NCBI RefSeq assembly: GCF_000378505.1
Contig: NZ_KB899993.1
Location: 124,001-188,000, forward strand
DNA from: Modicisalibacter luteus DSM 23508
GTDB lineage: Bacteria; Pseudomonadota; Gammaproteobacteria; Pseudomonadales; Halomonadaceae
Reading direction: 5' to 3'
DNA length: 64,000 bases
Notes under the pieces: model-generated
Databases searched by the model: none
Seen by the model: the letters and a program-made list of their open reading frames with translations, nothing else
What the model was told of the DNA's origin: nothing
Shown: piece by piece, positions 1 through 9,978 of the stretch
Layout of the letters: each line of letters begins with the position of its first letter
Numbering within the stretch: position 1 is the stretch's first letter
Position numbers and translations under genes: made by a program

Positions 1-99
1 CCGTTTCCATAGTGGCTTGCCTGCCGCGGCCTGAGGCAACCTGGGGCTGGGCGGTGACGCCTTGCAGTCGTAGACAGAACAATGCAGGAACTGACAACA

Positions 100-3000
100 A
101 TGATGCGGACCGATTCCGTAAATACACAGTTAACGCTGTTCGGTCATTTTTCTTTGAGCCTGGGTGGCGATACGTTGACCCAGTTCAGTTACGACAAGGT
201 CAAGGCACTGCTTGTCCACCTGTTGCTGCAGGGCCAGCCGGTCAACCGTGCCACGCTTGCCGAACTTCTATGGCCAGACCAGGGGCTTTCTTCAGGACGT
301 ACCAATCTTCGCCATGCGTTGCATTGTTTACGTCAGAGCCTGGGTGACGACGCCGAGCGCGTGTTGGTGGTGTCCCGTCAAACGATCGCGTTCCAATTGC
401 CGGAGCAATGGCAGTTCGATCTGCATCAGGTCGATTCGTTGTTGGCCGAGACGCCCGATGTGGAACGTCTTGAGCAATTACTTTCCCTGTATAGAGGCGA
501 TCTGGCGGAAGAACTCCAGCTCTCCCAGTGTGCTGAGTATCAGCGCTGGTTGGTACGAATTCGCGGCGAATGGCGCCAGCGCGTCATCGCTTATGCTGAA
601 CAGGTCGTCAATTCGTCGTCGGACGTTCCGGATGCATTGTTGCGTACGCTGGTCAGCCGTTTCTCAGGCTACGCCCCCTTTCATGAACGCTTGATCCGAC
701 AACTGCTAGATCAGGGCCAATCTGCCGCTGCCCATGAAGAATACAATGCCTACCTGCAGTTGCTGGCCTTGGCAGGACAGCAACCCGACCCGGGTATTCT
801 GCAACTGGCGCGTTATTGGTCCGACGCCCCGGCGGAACCGCAGCCAGCAACGCCACAGGGGGCCTATTCCCGTGCGCTTAGCATGGACAGTCAGCCACTG
901 CATGACGAGGAAATCGATCATCGGCAGCTTTCCGTGATGGCGATTCGTCTGAGCTTGCACGGCGAATGGGAGGAACGTAGCGAGGTCAGGGCCTGCCTGG
1001 CACTGCAGATCGAACTGCTGCGCTGGCTGGAGCAACAATGCCATCATCTTGGGGGGTTCTGGCTGCCCGGAGCGACAGGTGGCCTGGGGCTGGCTTGCTT
1101 TGGAACTCACGGCCCGGCGCATCAATTGGCTGAACTGGTCGCGCTATATGAGCATTGCCGGCGTGCCCTGCCGGATGAGACAGCGCGCCTTTGGAGCGGC
1201 GATAAGCCAACACCACAGTTTTCGCTGACAGCGGGCCTTCACAGCGGACGTGTCGTTTATCTACCTGAACGTCAGTTGGTCGATCCCTTGGGCCAGGTAA
1301 CGCAGCGCTCGTTGGAGTTGATGAGTGCGGCAGGGGGCAGTGAGCTGGTCATTTCGCAGGAGGCCAGCCAGCACATGCCGCCAGCGCTCGATCTGCAGCC
1401 CCGTCTGGCATCGCGTTTGGTAGCCAGTGACGGCAAGATACGTTTGCGTGCACTTGTGCTCGGTACCGGTGAGGGCGGGCGTAGTACGCTGCCACCGGCA
1501 TTGGTCGGGCGTGAGAATGCACTACGCAAAATGCGGGATGCCCTGGCCCGAGCCGGCATTGGCTTGCGGCAGAGCGTGCTGGTGCAGGGCGCGTCGGGTA
1601 TGGGCAAGTCGGCGTTGATGGTGGGGTTCAGACAACTGGAACAGAGCCAGGACGCCGCGCTGTGTTGGATCTCGACCACCCGTATGTCTATGCAGGAGCC
1701 TTATGGCGTAGCGCGATCGCTGTTGCGCTGGCATTGGCAGGACGAGCTGAGCCGCAACGCCTTGCATGCCTTGCTGGAAATGCAGGGTGAGACGGCGCTG
1801 ATAGCCGATGTAAGCCGTTGCCGCTTGCTTCATCAGGCGCTGGGGCTCGAGGCTCCGGAAGAACACATGGCCGTTACCCAGAACGGCGAGGCGGTGGAGC
1901 TTGTCGTCCGCGTGCTGCATGGCTTGATCGAGCGCATCACGAAGGATAAGCCATTAGTGCTCATGGTCGACGACTTACAGTGGATCGATGAGCCCTCGTT
2001 GAAGGTATTGTCCGGTCTGCAAGCGCGGCTGCCCATCAATAGCCCCTTCCTGCTGGTGAGTAGTTATCATGGTCGAGAATCGCTGCCGGTTAAGCTGCAT
2101 TGGGATCAGCAAATCGTGCTTGGACGGCTCGATGCCATGCAGTCGTCGCGCCTGTTGTCGCAATTGGCGCGACGCTACCGTTTGCACCTCAGCCCGAGAC
2201 TGCGTAGTCAACTGATCGAGCGCTGTGATGGCGTTCCCCTTTATCTGCAGGAAATCTGCCGACGACTGGACATGGATCGCCGTGAAGGGCGCAGCGTTCA
2301 GGTCGATGAGCTGCCACATGGCTTGCTTGGGCTGTTGGCCAGCCGTATCGATCAATTGGATACCGACCGCCATGTTGCCCATGCCGCTGCAGTGCTCGGT
2401 CGTCAGTTCCGTCTCGATTTTCTCAAGGAGTGCTGCGGAGTCGAGGAAGCTCGGCTCAAGAAGGCGTTGGACCAGATGATGCGCCTGGAAATCATCGAGC
2501 ACTGCGAGGCAGGTAGCGAGTTCGAATATCAGTTTACGCATCCGCTCTTGCAGGAGGCGGCCTATCTTTCCTGTCCTCGGGACATTCGCGCCCGTATTCA
2601 CCAGCAGGTTGTCGGTCTGATCGAGGAGCGTTTCCCGATGTGGATCAGCCGCAACCCTGGTGATTTCGCCGCGCATCTGCGTCGCAGCGGACACTATGCT
2701 CGCGGTGCCCGCTATTTTGAGCTGGCGGCTCGGGAAGCGCTCAAGGTCAGTGCCAACCGGACAGCACTGCGCATGGCGGATGCCGGTCTGGCGAGTTTGC
2801 GTCAGGTCGAGAATCCGGTGGAACGTGAGATCAGCCTGCTGACCGTCAAAGGGCAGGCTGCCTTCGCCCTGGAGGGGCATGGTTCGCCAACCGCCCATGA
2901 AAGCTTCGTAAAAGCGCGTGAACTGATCGAGTGTTCGCCCTGCGCCGACGAAGAGACCGAACTCGAGCAGCGTTTTCTGGTCAAGTGGGGGCTTTGGGTG

Positions 3001-4014
3001 GGCTGCAGTCAGCGCTATGCGAATGCCGATGCGTTCTCATTGGCGTCGCGCATGGCAGCGTTGGCACAACAACTCCCCGACCCGCGATACCGCCGGCTGG
3101 CAGAGTATGCCCAGGCACATTGCGAGTACTGGGCGGGGAGAATTCGGCAGGCGCATGACCATTTGCAGGAAATCGACCCGCTCAATCAATCGATGATGCT
3201 GGAGTGGCTACCGTTTTCCGATCATCCGCAGGTGGCAGCGGCCTGTTATCAAGGCTGGGCGCTATGTCTGCGTGGGGATTATCATAATGCCGAAGTCCAG
3301 ATGGAGGCGGCGATTCGCCTCGCCGAACGCTTCAATCATCCCGGGTCCCTGGCACTGGCGCTGATGTATGCGGCTACGCTATACCGGCAGTTGGGACATG
3401 TTCACTTGGCAGGAGCCAGGGCAGAGCGCGTTTTTGAGTTGACGCAGACCCTAGATCTGCACCTCTGGCACATGACGGCTCAATGCGCCCTGGGTTGGCA
3501 CAAGGCGCTGACTGGTGACCGTGCCGGGCTAGCCATGATCGAGACCGGTTTGGAGGAGTTTTCCGAATTGGCCGGACGCGACCGGTACCAGCGGCCCGTA
3601 CTCTGGTACGTGGATGCTTGCATGTTTCTGGGGGAGCTGGCGCGGGCCGAGGACTACCTGGATCAGTGCTTGCTGATGGCACGCGAGCGTAATTCTCTCT
3701 ATGTGCCAGAACTTTCCATCCAACTTGCCAGGGTGTATCACGAGCTGGGCCGTCCCCTTGAGTCAGTTCGCAAGCTGGCTGAGCAGGCGTTGAAGCAGGC
3801 ACGTGAACACGAAAACGTTCATCACGAGCTTTATGCGCTGGAGTTCTGGCTGGAGGTCGTCGATCCGGATGACATTAGTACGCGTGAGGCGCTACGCCGG
3901 GTCCTTGGCGAAGTTTCGCAGAGCGATGCACCGGTACTGGGGCGGTGGCGTACGTTATTGAACCATCGTCTGTCGGGCGATCTGGCCAGTTCTCGGGCCA
4001 TCAACGCCGAGTAA
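100..4014 (+). CDS. Large multidomain regulator: BTAD-type N-terminus, cyclase-like module, STAND-type ATPase, TPR-like tail
   Basis: A protein of about 1300 residues that looks like a signal-integrating transcriptional regulator. Residues 10-250 resemble the winged-helix plus bacterial transcriptional activator domain of SARP/AfsR proteins. Residues 280-450 align by eye with a class III nucleotide cyclase, but the two metal-binding aspartates are not visible (GATGG stands where GDG is expected), so this module is probably not catalytic. An ATPase follows with Walker A GASGMGKS near residue 503 and Walker B MVDDLQW near 629. The remaining 600 residues are helical and TPR-like. The start at 100 is preferred over ATG 82 because AGGAA lies about 10 bases upstream. 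The gene stands alone, converging on lpxH. Its target genes and its ligand cannot be read from the sequence. Confidence 0.75.
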   Translation: MMRTDSVNTQLTLFGHFSLSLGGDTLTQFSYDKVKALLVHLLLQGQPVNRATLAELLWPDQGLSSGRTNLRHALHCLRQSLGDDAERVLVVSRQTIAFQLPEQWQFDLHQVDSLLAETPDVERLEQLLSLYRGDLAEELQLSQCAEYQRWLVRIRGEWRQRVIAYAEQVVNSSSDVPDALLRTLVSRFSGYAPFHERLIRQLLDQGQSAAAHEEYNAYLQLLALAGQQPDPGILQLARYWSDAPAEPQPATPQGAYSRALSMDSQPLHDEEIDHRQLSVMAIRLSLHGEWEERSEVRACLALQIELLRWLEQQCHHLGGFWLPGATGGLGLACFGTHGPAHQLAELVALYEHCRRALPDETARLWSGDKPTPQFSLTAGLHSGRVVYLPERQLVDPLGQVTQRSLELMSAAGGSELVISQEASQHMPPALDLQPRLASRLVASDGKIRLRALVLGTGEGGRSTLPPALVGRENALRKMRDALARAGIGLRQSVLVQGASGMGKSALMVGFRQLEQSQDAALCWISTTRMSMQEPYGVARSLLRWHWQDELSRNALHALLEMQGETALIADVSRCRLLHQALGLEAPEEHMAVTQNGEAVELVVRVLHGLIERITKDKPLVLMVDDLQWIDEPSLKVLSGLQARLPINSPFLLVSSYHGRESLPVKLHWDQQIVLGRLDAMQSSRLLSQLARRYRLHLSPRLRSQLIERCDGVPLYLQEICRRLDMDRREGRSVQVDELPHGLLGLLASRIDQLDTDRHVAHAAAVLGRQFRLDFLKECCGVEEARLKKALDQMMRLEIIEHCEAGSEFEYQFTHPLLQEAAYLSCPRDIRARIHQQVVGLIEERFPMWISRNPGDFAAHLRRSGHYARGARYFELAAREALKVSANRTALRMADAGLASLRQVENPVEREISLLTVKGQAAFALEGHGSPTAHESFVKARELIECSPCADEETELEQRFLVKWGLWVGCSQRYANADAFSLASRMAALAQQLPDPRYRRLAEYAQAHCEYWAGRIRQAHDHLQEIDPLNQSMMLEWLPFSDHPQVAAACYQGWALCLRGDYHNAEVQMEAAIRLAERFNHPGSLALALMYAATLYRQLGHVHLAGARAERVFELTQTLDLHLWHMTAQCALGWHKALTGDRAGLAMIETGLEEFSELAGRDRYQRPVLWYVDACMFLGELARAEDYLDQCLLMARERNSLYVPELSIQLARVYHELGRPLESVRKLAEQALKQAREHENVHHELYALEFWLEVVDPDDISTREALRRVLGEVSQSDAPVLGRWRTLLNHRLSGDLASSRAINAE

Positions 4015-4030
4015 GTCTGTTTGGCATCCT

Positions 4031-4077
4031 CAACACCATGCCGGGCGCTGCTATTGGCAGCGCTCGGCATGGTGTTG
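4031..4077. terminator. Convergent hairpin between the regulator and lpxH
   Basis: A 20-base arm (4031-4050) pairs with 4058-4077 with a single G-T wobble around a 7-base loop. It sits just after the stop of the upstream gene and before the stop of the converging lpxH, so it could terminate both. No run of T follows on either strand, so it may act as an mRNA 3'-end stabiliser as much as an intrinsic terminator. Confidence 0.6.
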
Positions 4078-4094
4078 AGTGAGCGGTTAAAGGT

Positions 4095-4823
4095 TTAGTA
4101 GGTGAAGCGAAGCAGTTCGGGCGGTCCGGCCGCATCGATTTGTATTTCCCAGCCTTGGTGTGGCTGCCAGTCGCCCAACACGATACGTTGTGCTGGCTTT
4201 CCTTCGACCGTCAAATCATGTACAGCGGGGCGGTGGGTATGGCCGTGAATCAATATGGGGGTCCGGTGTTGCGCCATTTCGCGCACGACCTCGTCCGGCG
4301 TGACATCCATGATGTCTTCCGCCTTGTTGGAGTTGGCCTCGCCTGACTGGTTGCGCAAGTTGCGGGCCAGTTCGAGCCGTTGCTCCACGGGGAGGGCCAG
4401 GATCTGCGCCTGCCACTGGGGGTCGCGAGCCATGCTTCGAAACTTCATGTAGGCCTCATCACTAGTGCAAAGGCTGTCGCCATGCATTAGCAGGACTCGC
4501 TGGCCGCCCAGCGTGACAATGCTGGGGTCAGGCAGAAGGGTGGCGCCGGTGGCCTGTGCAAATCCCTCGCCGATCAGGAAGTCGCGATTTCCATGCATGA
4601 AATAGAGTCGCGTACCGCTGTCGCTTACCTCCTTGAGTGCCGCCATGATGCGAGTCTCGAACTCTCCACGGTAGTCGTCTCCGATCCAGGCTTCGAAGAA
4701 ATCACCAAGAATATACAGTGACTCGGCATGGCGGCCGCGCTCATCGAGATAGCGCAGGAAGCCCTGAGCGATCTCGGGCGCGTCGGCATGCAGGTGCAGG
4801 TCGGAAATCAGTCGTATCGTCAT
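4095..4823 (-). CDS. lpxH: UDP-2,3-diacylglucosamine diphosphatase
   Basis: Predicted LpxH, which hydrolyses UDP-2,3-diacylglucosamine to lipid X and UMP in lipid A synthesis at the inner membrane face. The 242 residues match the usual length. All metallophosphoesterase blocks are present in order: SDLHLHAD near residue 7, GDFFEAWIGDD near 41, HGNRDF, MHGDSLC and HGHTHRP near the C-terminus, supplying the metal-binding Asp, His and Asn residues. It lies 96 bases after ppiB on the same strand, with a hairpin in the gap, so co-transcription is possible but not certain. Confidence 0.95.
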   Translation of the reverse strand: MTIRLISDLHLHADAPEIAQGFLRYLDERGRHAESLYILGDFFEAWIGDDYRGEFETRIMAALKEVSDSGTRLYFMHGNRDFLIGEGFAQATGATLLPDPSIVTLGGQRVLLMHGDSLCTSDEAYMKFRSMARDPQWQAQILALPVEQRLELARNLRNQSGEANSNKAEDIMDVTPDEVVREMAQHRTPILIHGHTHRPAVHDLTVEGKPAQRIVLGDWQPHQGWEIQIDAAGPPELLRFTY

Positions 4824-4890
4824 GCGTCCATACCGTTACTGGTAAGGGGCTTTTCTTGGCGTTACCCAGCACATGGGAGCCTCGTCATGA

Positions 4891-4914
4891 AGTGACCCGC
4901 CGAAGCGGGCCACT
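4891..4914 (-). terminator. Weak hairpin after ppiB
   Basis: The arms AGTG-CCCGC and GCGGG-CACT enclose a CGAA loop (TTCG on the reverse strand), just past the ppiB stop codon. The T run on the reverse strand is poor, so read-through into lpxH is plausible. Confidence 0.4.
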
Positions 4915-4919
4915 GTCGC

Positions 4920-5414
4920 TCAGTCAACGATTTCCGCACGTTGTATCACGACATCTTCAGCCGGAACGTCGGCATGCATGCCGCGGCGAGTCGTAGGGAC
5001 AGCCTTGATGTTCTCGACGACGTCCATGCCTTCAATGACTTCTCCGAACACGCAGTAACCCCAACCCTGTAGGTTCTTGCCGCGGTGGTCGAGGAAGTCA
5101 TTGTCGGCCAAGTTAATGAAGAATTGGGCAGTGGCCGAGTGCGGGTCCTGAGTGCGCGCCATGGCGATGGTGCCTTTGCGATTCTTCAGGCCATTATCGG
5201 CTTCGTTATCGATCGGCTCGCGTGTGGGTTTCTGTTCGAAGTCGGTGTCGAAGCCCCCGCCTTGGATCATGAAGCCGTTGATCACTCGGTGGAACAGCGT
5301 ATTGTCATAGTGGCCGTCACGCACATATTGCTCGAAGTTCGCCGCCGTCTTGGGGGCGTTCTCGTGATCGAGCTTGAGGTGGATTTCGCCGTGATTGGTA
5401 TACAGGACGATCAT
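4920..5414 (-). CDS. ppiB: Cytoplasmic peptidyl-prolyl cis-trans isomerase B (cyclophilin)
   Basis: Cyclophilin-type prolyl isomerase of 164 residues, the same length as E. coli PpiB. The active-site blocks [13 protein letters not shown] (near residue 42) and [13 protein letters not shown] (near 97) are intact, including the catalytic Arg and the substrate-pocket Phe and Gln. There is no signal peptide, which fits the cytoplasmic PpiB rather than periplasmic PpiA. It is transcribed away from glnS across a 143-base gap. Confidence 0.95.
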   Translation of the reverse strand: MIVLYTNHGEIHLKLDHENAPKTAANFEQYVRDGHYDNTLFHRVINGFMIQGGGFDTDFEQKPTREPIDNEADNGLKNRKGTIAMARTQDPHSATAQFFINLADNDFLDHRGKNLQGWGYCVFGEVIEGMDVVENIKAVPTTRRGMHADVPAEDVVIQRAEIVD

Positions 5415-5557
5415 GGAGGATTCCCAACTGTCAAAAATGGTGCGCCTTGGCGAAGCGCTTGAGCGTCGCGCTATAATAGCGTCTTTCGTTCTACGCGCGA
5501 AGCCGGTTCATCATTGCCGCTTCGTCATTCGCGATACCAGAGGTTCACGGACACCCT

Positions 5558-7237
5558 ATGACCACCGAGAGTAACAGCGCCCCGAATTTCATACGCAACC
5601 AGATCAGGGAAGAGATCGAAGCGGGCTCCGTCGATACCGTCGTCACCCGTTTTCCTCCGGAACCCAATGGATTTCTGCATATCGGCCACGCCAAGTCGAT
5701 CTGCCTGAACTTCGGGATTGCCGAACAGTTCGGTGGTGGTTGTAACCTGCGCTTCGACGATACCAATCCGGCCAAGGAAGAGCAGGCTTATATCGATGCC
5801 ATCAAGGCCGATGTGGAATGGTTGGGATTCCAGTGGGCCGGTAATGTGCGTTATGCCTCGGACTATTTCGATCAGCTCTATGCTTGGGCCCAGCATCTGA
5901 TACGCGAGGACAAGGCATATGTCGATGATCTGTCCGCCGAAGAAATCCGGGAGTATCGCGGTACGCTGACAGAGCCGGGGCGTCCAAGTCCCTACCGTGA
6001 CCGCTCAGCCGAAGAAAACCTGGACCTGCTAGAGCGCATGCGCACCGGGGAGTTCGCTGAAGGCGAAAAGGTGTTGCGCGCCAAGATCGACATGGCGTCA
6101 CCTAATATTAACCTGCGCGATCCGGTTCTCTATCGCATCCGTCATGCCAGCCATCACCAGACGGGCGACAAATGGAAGATCTATCCTTCCTATGACTTTG
6201 CCCATGGCCAGTCGGATGCCATCGAGGGTGTAACCCATTCGCTGTGTACGCTGGAATTCGAGGATCATCGTCCTCTTTATGACTGGTTCCTTGAAAATTT
6301 GCCGGTCCCGGCACGCCCCCGTCAGATCGAGTTCGCGCGCCTGAACCTGGATTATACTGTCACCTCCAAGCGCAAGCTTAAGCTTCTGGTGGATCAAGGA
6401 ATTGTCGACGGTTGGGATGATCCCCGCATGCCGACCATTTCCGGTATGCGTCGGCGTGGTTATACCGCGAACTCAATACGCAAGTTCTGCGACATGATTG
6501 GGGTCACCCGGGCCGAGGGGGGCATGGTCGATATTGCGATGCTCTATCACGCCATTCGATCCGACCTGGAAGACAACGCGCCGCGTGCCATGTGCGTGCT
6601 CAAGCCGCTCAAGGTAGTGCTGACGAACGTGCCGGAGGATCACGACGAGGTCTTCGAAGTGCCGGGGCACCCGGCGCGTGACGACATGGGCGTGCGTAAG
6701 CTGCCGTTGAGTCGCGAGATTTGGATTGATGCCGACGACTTCATGGAAGAACCGCCCAAGAAGTTCTTCCGTCTGGCGCCGGGCAAGGAAGTGCGCCTGC
6801 GTAACGCATATGTCATCCGGTGCGATGAGGTCATCAAGAATGCCTCGGGCGACATCGAGGAGCTTCGTTGTTCGGTGGACTTCGACACGCTCGGGAAGAA
6901 CCCTGAAGGCCGTAAGGTCAAAGGGGTGATTCATTGGGTCAGTGCGGCCCATGCGGTGCCGGTCGAGGTGCGTCTCTACGATAATCTCTTCCAGGTCGAG
7001 GCGCCGGATCGTGATCGTGACGTCGATTTTCTGGAACACCTCAACGAGGATTCGCTGAGCGTGGTGGAAGGCTATGGTGAGCCGAGCCTGGCAGAGGCCA
7101 ACCCCGAGGATCGCTTCCAGTTCGAGCGGGTGGGTTATTTCTGCGCTGACCGTCATGCCTTGGCTGAGGGCAAGCGTGTCTTCAACCGGACCGTCGGTCT
7201 CAAGGATACCTGGGCCAAGATCCAGAAGAAGGGGTAA
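5558..7237 (+). CDS. glnS: Glutaminyl-tRNA synthetase
   Basis: Class I aminoacyl-tRNA synthetase charging tRNA-Gln. The HIGH signature is in [14 protein letters not shown] near residue 33, and the KMSKS-like loop is VTSKRKL near 268. The 559-residue length and the C-terminal anticodon-binding barrels ([12 protein letters not shown]) fit bacterial GlnRS. A TATAAT hexamer at 5472-5477 lies in the gap shared with ppiB and is a plausible -10. cysS begins 7 bases after the stop, so the two synthetase genes probably form one transcript. Confidence 0.97.
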   Translation: MTTESNSAPNFIRNQIREEIEAGSVDTVVTRFPPEPNGFLHIGHAKSICLNFGIAEQFGGGCNLRFDDTNPAKEEQAYIDAIKADVEWLGFQWAGNVRYASDYFDQLYAWAQHLIREDKAYVDDLSAEEIREYRGTLTEPGRPSPYRDRSAEENLDLLERMRTGEFAEGEKVLRAKIDMASPNINLRDPVLYRIRHASHHQTGDKWKIYPSYDFAHGQSDAIEGVTHSLCTLEFEDHRPLYDWFLENLPVPARPRQIEFARLNLDYTVTSKRKLKLLVDQGIVDGWDDPRMPTISGMRRRGYTANSIRKFCDMIGVTRAEGGMVDIAMLYHAIRSDLEDNAPRAMCVLKPLKVVLTNVPEDHDEVFEVPGHPARDDMGVRKLPLSREIWIDADDFMEEPPKKFFRLAPGKEVRLRNAYVIRCDEVIKNASGDIEELRCSVDFDTLGKNPEGRKVKGVIHWVSAAHAVPVEVRLYDNLFQVEAPDRDRDVDFLEHLNEDSLSVVEGYGEPSLAEANPEDRFQFERVGYFCADRHALAEGKRVFNRTVGLKDTWAKIQKKG

Positions 7238-7244
7238 GCAGGGC

Positions 7245-8627
7245 ATGCAGATTTACAATACCCTGACACGGCGCAAGGAGACGTTCAGGCCCATCGAGCC
7301 GGGCAAGGTGCGCATGTACGTGTGTGGCATCACGGTCTATGACTATTGCCACATCGGTCATGCTCGGGTCATGGTCGCCTTCGACGTGATTACCCGTTAC
7401 CTTCGGGAGCGAGGTTATGACGTGATCTACGTGCGCAACATCACCGATATCGACGACAAGATTCTCAAGCGTGCCGACGAAAATGGCGAAACCATTGTCA
7501 GCCTCACCGAGCGCATGATCGATGCCATGCATGAGGACGAGGATCGCCTCGGTGTGCTGCGACCCGATTACGAACCCCGGGCGACAGCGCACATCGATGA
7601 CATTATTGCGATGATCGAGCGGCTTATCGACAAGGGCTATGCGTATCGCGCCGATAACGGTGACGTCTACTACCGGGTTCGCAAGTTCGCCGACTACGGC
7701 AAGCTCAACAACCGCAACCTTGATGAGATGCGAGCCGGAGCGCGTGTCGAGGTCGACGCGTATAAGGAGGATCCGCTCGACTTCGTGCTCTGGAAGGCGG
7801 CCAAGCCGGACGAGGCCAGTTGGCCGTCGCCCTGGGGTAATGGCCGTCCTGGCTGGCATATCGAGTGTTCCGCCATGTCGACCTGCTGCCTGGGGGAGAC
7901 GTTTGATATCCATGGTGGCGGGCCAGACCTGACCTTCCCGCACCATGAGAATGAGATTGCCCAGAGCGAAGCGGCGACCGGCAAGCGCTATGTCAACACC
8001 TGGATGCATGCTGGCGCGGTCAGGGTCGATCAGCAGAAGATGTCCAAGTCACTGGGCAATTTCTTCACTATTCGCGAAGTGCTTGAAGTGCATGATCCCG
8101 AGGTGGTCCGTTACCTGCTGCTGGCCAGCCACTATCGCAGCCCGATCAACTATGCGCCCGATGCGCTCGACGAGGCACGGCGTTCTCTGGAGCGGTTCTA
8201 TAATGCCCTCGAGGGCGTCGAGCCCGTTCAGGGCGACGTAGACGCTCGCTATCAGGCGCGTTTCGGCGAGGCGATGGATGATGATTTCAATACCGCCGAG
8301 GCGCTTGCTGTGCTGTTCGACCTGGTTCGCGACCTCAACCGTGCGCGTAAGGAAGCCCCAGAGCAGGCGCCGGCCCTGGCGTTCGAGTTGAAGCGCCTCG
8401 GCGATGTTCTTGGGCTCTTCGGTCAGGGGCCGTCGACATTTCTCAAGGCGGGGGCGGCGAACCTGCCGGTTTCCGAGTCCGAAATTGAGGCGCGCATCGC
8501 TGCTCGTGCTGAAGCCAAGGCGCAGCGGGACTTTGCCGAGGCCGACCGTATTCGTGACGAATTGGCAGCGATGGGTATTGTGCTCAAGGATTCCCGCGAA
8601 GGGACGACCTGGGTGTTCGAAAAGTAA
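7245..8627 (+). CDS. cysS: Cysteinyl-tRNA synthetase
   Basis: Class I synthetase for cysteine, 460 residues. It begins [12 protein letters not shown], the standard CysRS N-terminus; an in-frame extension back to 7074 lies inside glnS and is rejected. The zinc-site cysteine and HIGH block are in [20 protein letters not shown], a further metal site is WHIECSAMS, and [10 protein letters not shown] is the catalytic loop. The start sits 7 bases past glnS. A strong bidirectional terminator follows. Confidence 0.97.
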   Translation: MQIYNTLTRRKETFRPIEPGKVRMYVCGITVYDYCHIGHARVMVAFDVITRYLRERGYDVIYVRNITDIDDKILKRADENGETIVSLTERMIDAMHEDEDRLGVLRPDYEPRATAHIDDIIAMIERLIDKGYAYRADNGDVYYRVRKFADYGKLNNRNLDEMRAGARVEVDAYKEDPLDFVLWKAAKPDEASWPSPWGNGRPGWHIECSAMSTCCLGETFDIHGGGPDLTFPHHENEIAQSEAATGKRYVNTWMHAGAVRVDQQKMSKSLGNFFTIREVLEVHDPEVVRYLLLASHYRSPINYAPDALDEARRSLERFYNALEGVEPVQGDVDARYQARFGEAMDDDFNTAEALAVLFDLVRDLNRARKEAPEQAPALAFELKRLGDVLGLFGQGPSTFLKAGAANLPVSESEIEARIAARAEAKAQRDFAEADRIRDELAAMGIVLKDSREGTTWVFEK

Positions 8628-8646
8628 CGACGCTATAGCATAAAGA

Positions 8647-8678
8647 AAACCCGCGATGCCGTAGTGGCTCGCGGGTTT
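8647..8678. terminator. Bidirectional terminator between cysS and mtnN
   Basis: The perfect 10-base arms at 8647-8656 and 8669-8678 (AAACCCGCGA and its complement) have a further GCC/GGC pairing in the loop. A T run follows on the plus strand and an A run precedes, so both converging genes can end here. Confidence 0.9.
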
Positions 8679-8705
8679 TTTCATTTTTGCATCAAGCTGG
8701 GCGGC

Positions 8706-9431
8706 TCAGGCCTCGACGACGGCTTCGCGAGGAGTGCCCAGGCGCTGTACCATGGCCTCGACCATCTCGGCCGAATGGGTAGCAGCCTGGTCGATGAATT
8801 GCTGGAAGGAGACATTGGACTCCTTGCCGGCAATATCCGACAGGGCGCGGATCACCACGAAGGGGCAGCCATACAAATGGCAAGTCTGGGCAATGGCGGC
8901 CGCTTCCATCTCTGCTGCCAACATGGTGGGGAAGCGTTCACGGGTACGCTGCACGGCATTCGGGCAGGCCATGAAGGCGTCGCCGGTGGCGATCAGCCCC
9001 TCGTGCACGCGCAAATGCCCCAAGCCCTCGATGCATTCACGCGCAATCCGCACCAGGCGATCATCTGGCAGGTAGGCTGCCGGCATGCGCGGTACCTGGC
9101 CATGCTCATAGCCGAAAACCACGGCATCGACATCGTGATGGCGGACTTCTGTCGAAATCACTACGTCGCCAACACGCAAGTCGCTCCCGAAGCCGCCGGC
9201 AGAGCCGGTATTGATAACGGCTTCTGGCTGGTACATGTCGAGCAGCAAGGTCGTACCAACGGCGGCGTTGACCTTGCCGATGCCCGACTGAAGGATGACA
9301 ACATCGACCCCGTGCAACTGACCGATATGGAAGGTTGAGCCTACATGCTCACGTGTACGTCGGTTGTCCAGGCGCGAGGCGAGCAGGGCCACTTCCTCTT
9401 CCATGGCGCCGATGATTCCAAGTCTTTGCAT
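8706..9431 (-). CDS. mtnN: 5'-methylthioadenosine/S-adenosylhomocysteine nucleosidase
   Basis: MTA/SAH nucleosidase (Pfs), 241 residues. It cleaves adenine from S-adenosylhomocysteine to give S-ribosylhomocysteine, the substrate of LuxS. Visible family blocks are GIIGAMEEEV at the N-terminus, GIGKVNAA, NTGSAGG, EMEAAAIAQ and RALSDIA with the catalytic Asp. The chosen ATG at 9431 shares one base with the luxS stop codon (TGATG), which predicts translational coupling. An upstream in-frame start inside luxS is rejected. Confidence 0.95.
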   Translation of the reverse strand: MQRLGIIGAMEEEVALLASRLDNRRTREHVGSTFHIGQLHGVDVVILQSGIGKVNAAVGTTLLLDMYQPEAVINTGSAGGFGSDLRVGDVVISTEVRHHDVDAVVFGYEHGQVPRMPAAYLPDDRLVRIARECIEGLGHLRVHEGLIATGDAFMACPNAVQRTRERFPTMLAAEMEAAAIAQTCHLYGCPFVVIRALSDIAGKESNVSFQQFIDQAATHSAEMVEAMVQRLGTPREAVVEA

Positions 9432-9901
9432 CAGGCGAACACCTGGTTCCATTCATTGCGCTTGGTCAGGAAGCTGCGCGCCAGCTCCTGAGCGCCCTCC
9501 AGGCTATGGCTAGCGGCCCACCCGCACTGCATTTCGTTGCAGGCCGGGACTTCCTTGGCCTCGAGCACGTCTTCCAGAGTCTTGGCTAGCAGATCGAGCA
9601 CGTCGTCGTAGTCATCGTGATTGATCATCGCCACGTAAAAACCGGTCTGACAGCCCATCGGGCTGATATCGACCACCTTGTCGCTATGGTTGCGTGACAG
9701 CTCTGCCATCAGGTGTTCCAGCGAGTGCAGGGCCGGCATATCCATGTGCTCCCGGTTGGGTTGGCAGAAGCGCATGTCGTATTTGTGAATCTGATCACCG
9801 TTGGCGCCGGCCTTGATGCCAGCCAGGCGTACATAAGGTGCCTTGACCTTGGTGTGGTCCAGGTTGAAGCTTTCGACGTTCATCAGCTTCTGGTCGCTCA
9901 T
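9431..9901 (-). CDS. luxS: S-ribosylhomocysteine lyase (AI-2 synthase)
   Basis: LuxS splits S-ribosylhomocysteine into homocysteine and DPD, the precursor of the AI-2 signal. The metal motif HSLEHLMAE (HxxEH), the GCQTGFY block and the Cys-rich ACNEMQCGW segment are intact. The ATG at 9901 (MSDQKLMN) has GGAGAG upstream and gives 156 residues; the longer in-frame extension has no support. It sits between folD and mtnN on the same strand, so the two sequential steps of SAH recycling are encoded side by side. Confidence 0.95.
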   Translation of the reverse strand: MSDQKLMNVESFNLDHTKVKAPYVRLAGIKAGANGDQIHKYDMRFCQPNREHMDMPALHSLEHLMAELSRNHSDKVVDISPMGCQTGFYVAMINHDDYDDVLDLLAKTLEDVLEAKEVPACNEMQCGWAASHSLEGAQELARSFLTKRNEWNQVFA

Positions 9902-9978
9902 CCCACTCTCCGAAACATCGTTGATCGTTAGCCCTGGGTGCGGGCGCACAAATGGGGGCTGATTATACGCACCATGCC

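Noticed and set aside
1975-2898. 307-residue reverse ORF opposite the first gene
   Set aside because: It overlaps the ATPase region of the regulator entirely and its composition is that of an antisense shadow; the forward protein has clear motifs.
7074-7244. N-terminal extension of cysS
   Set aside because: It lies inside glnS in another frame; CysRS homology starts at 7245.
6473-7246. 257-residue reverse ORF opposite glnS
   Set aside because: It is an antisense shadow of a conserved synthetase gene.
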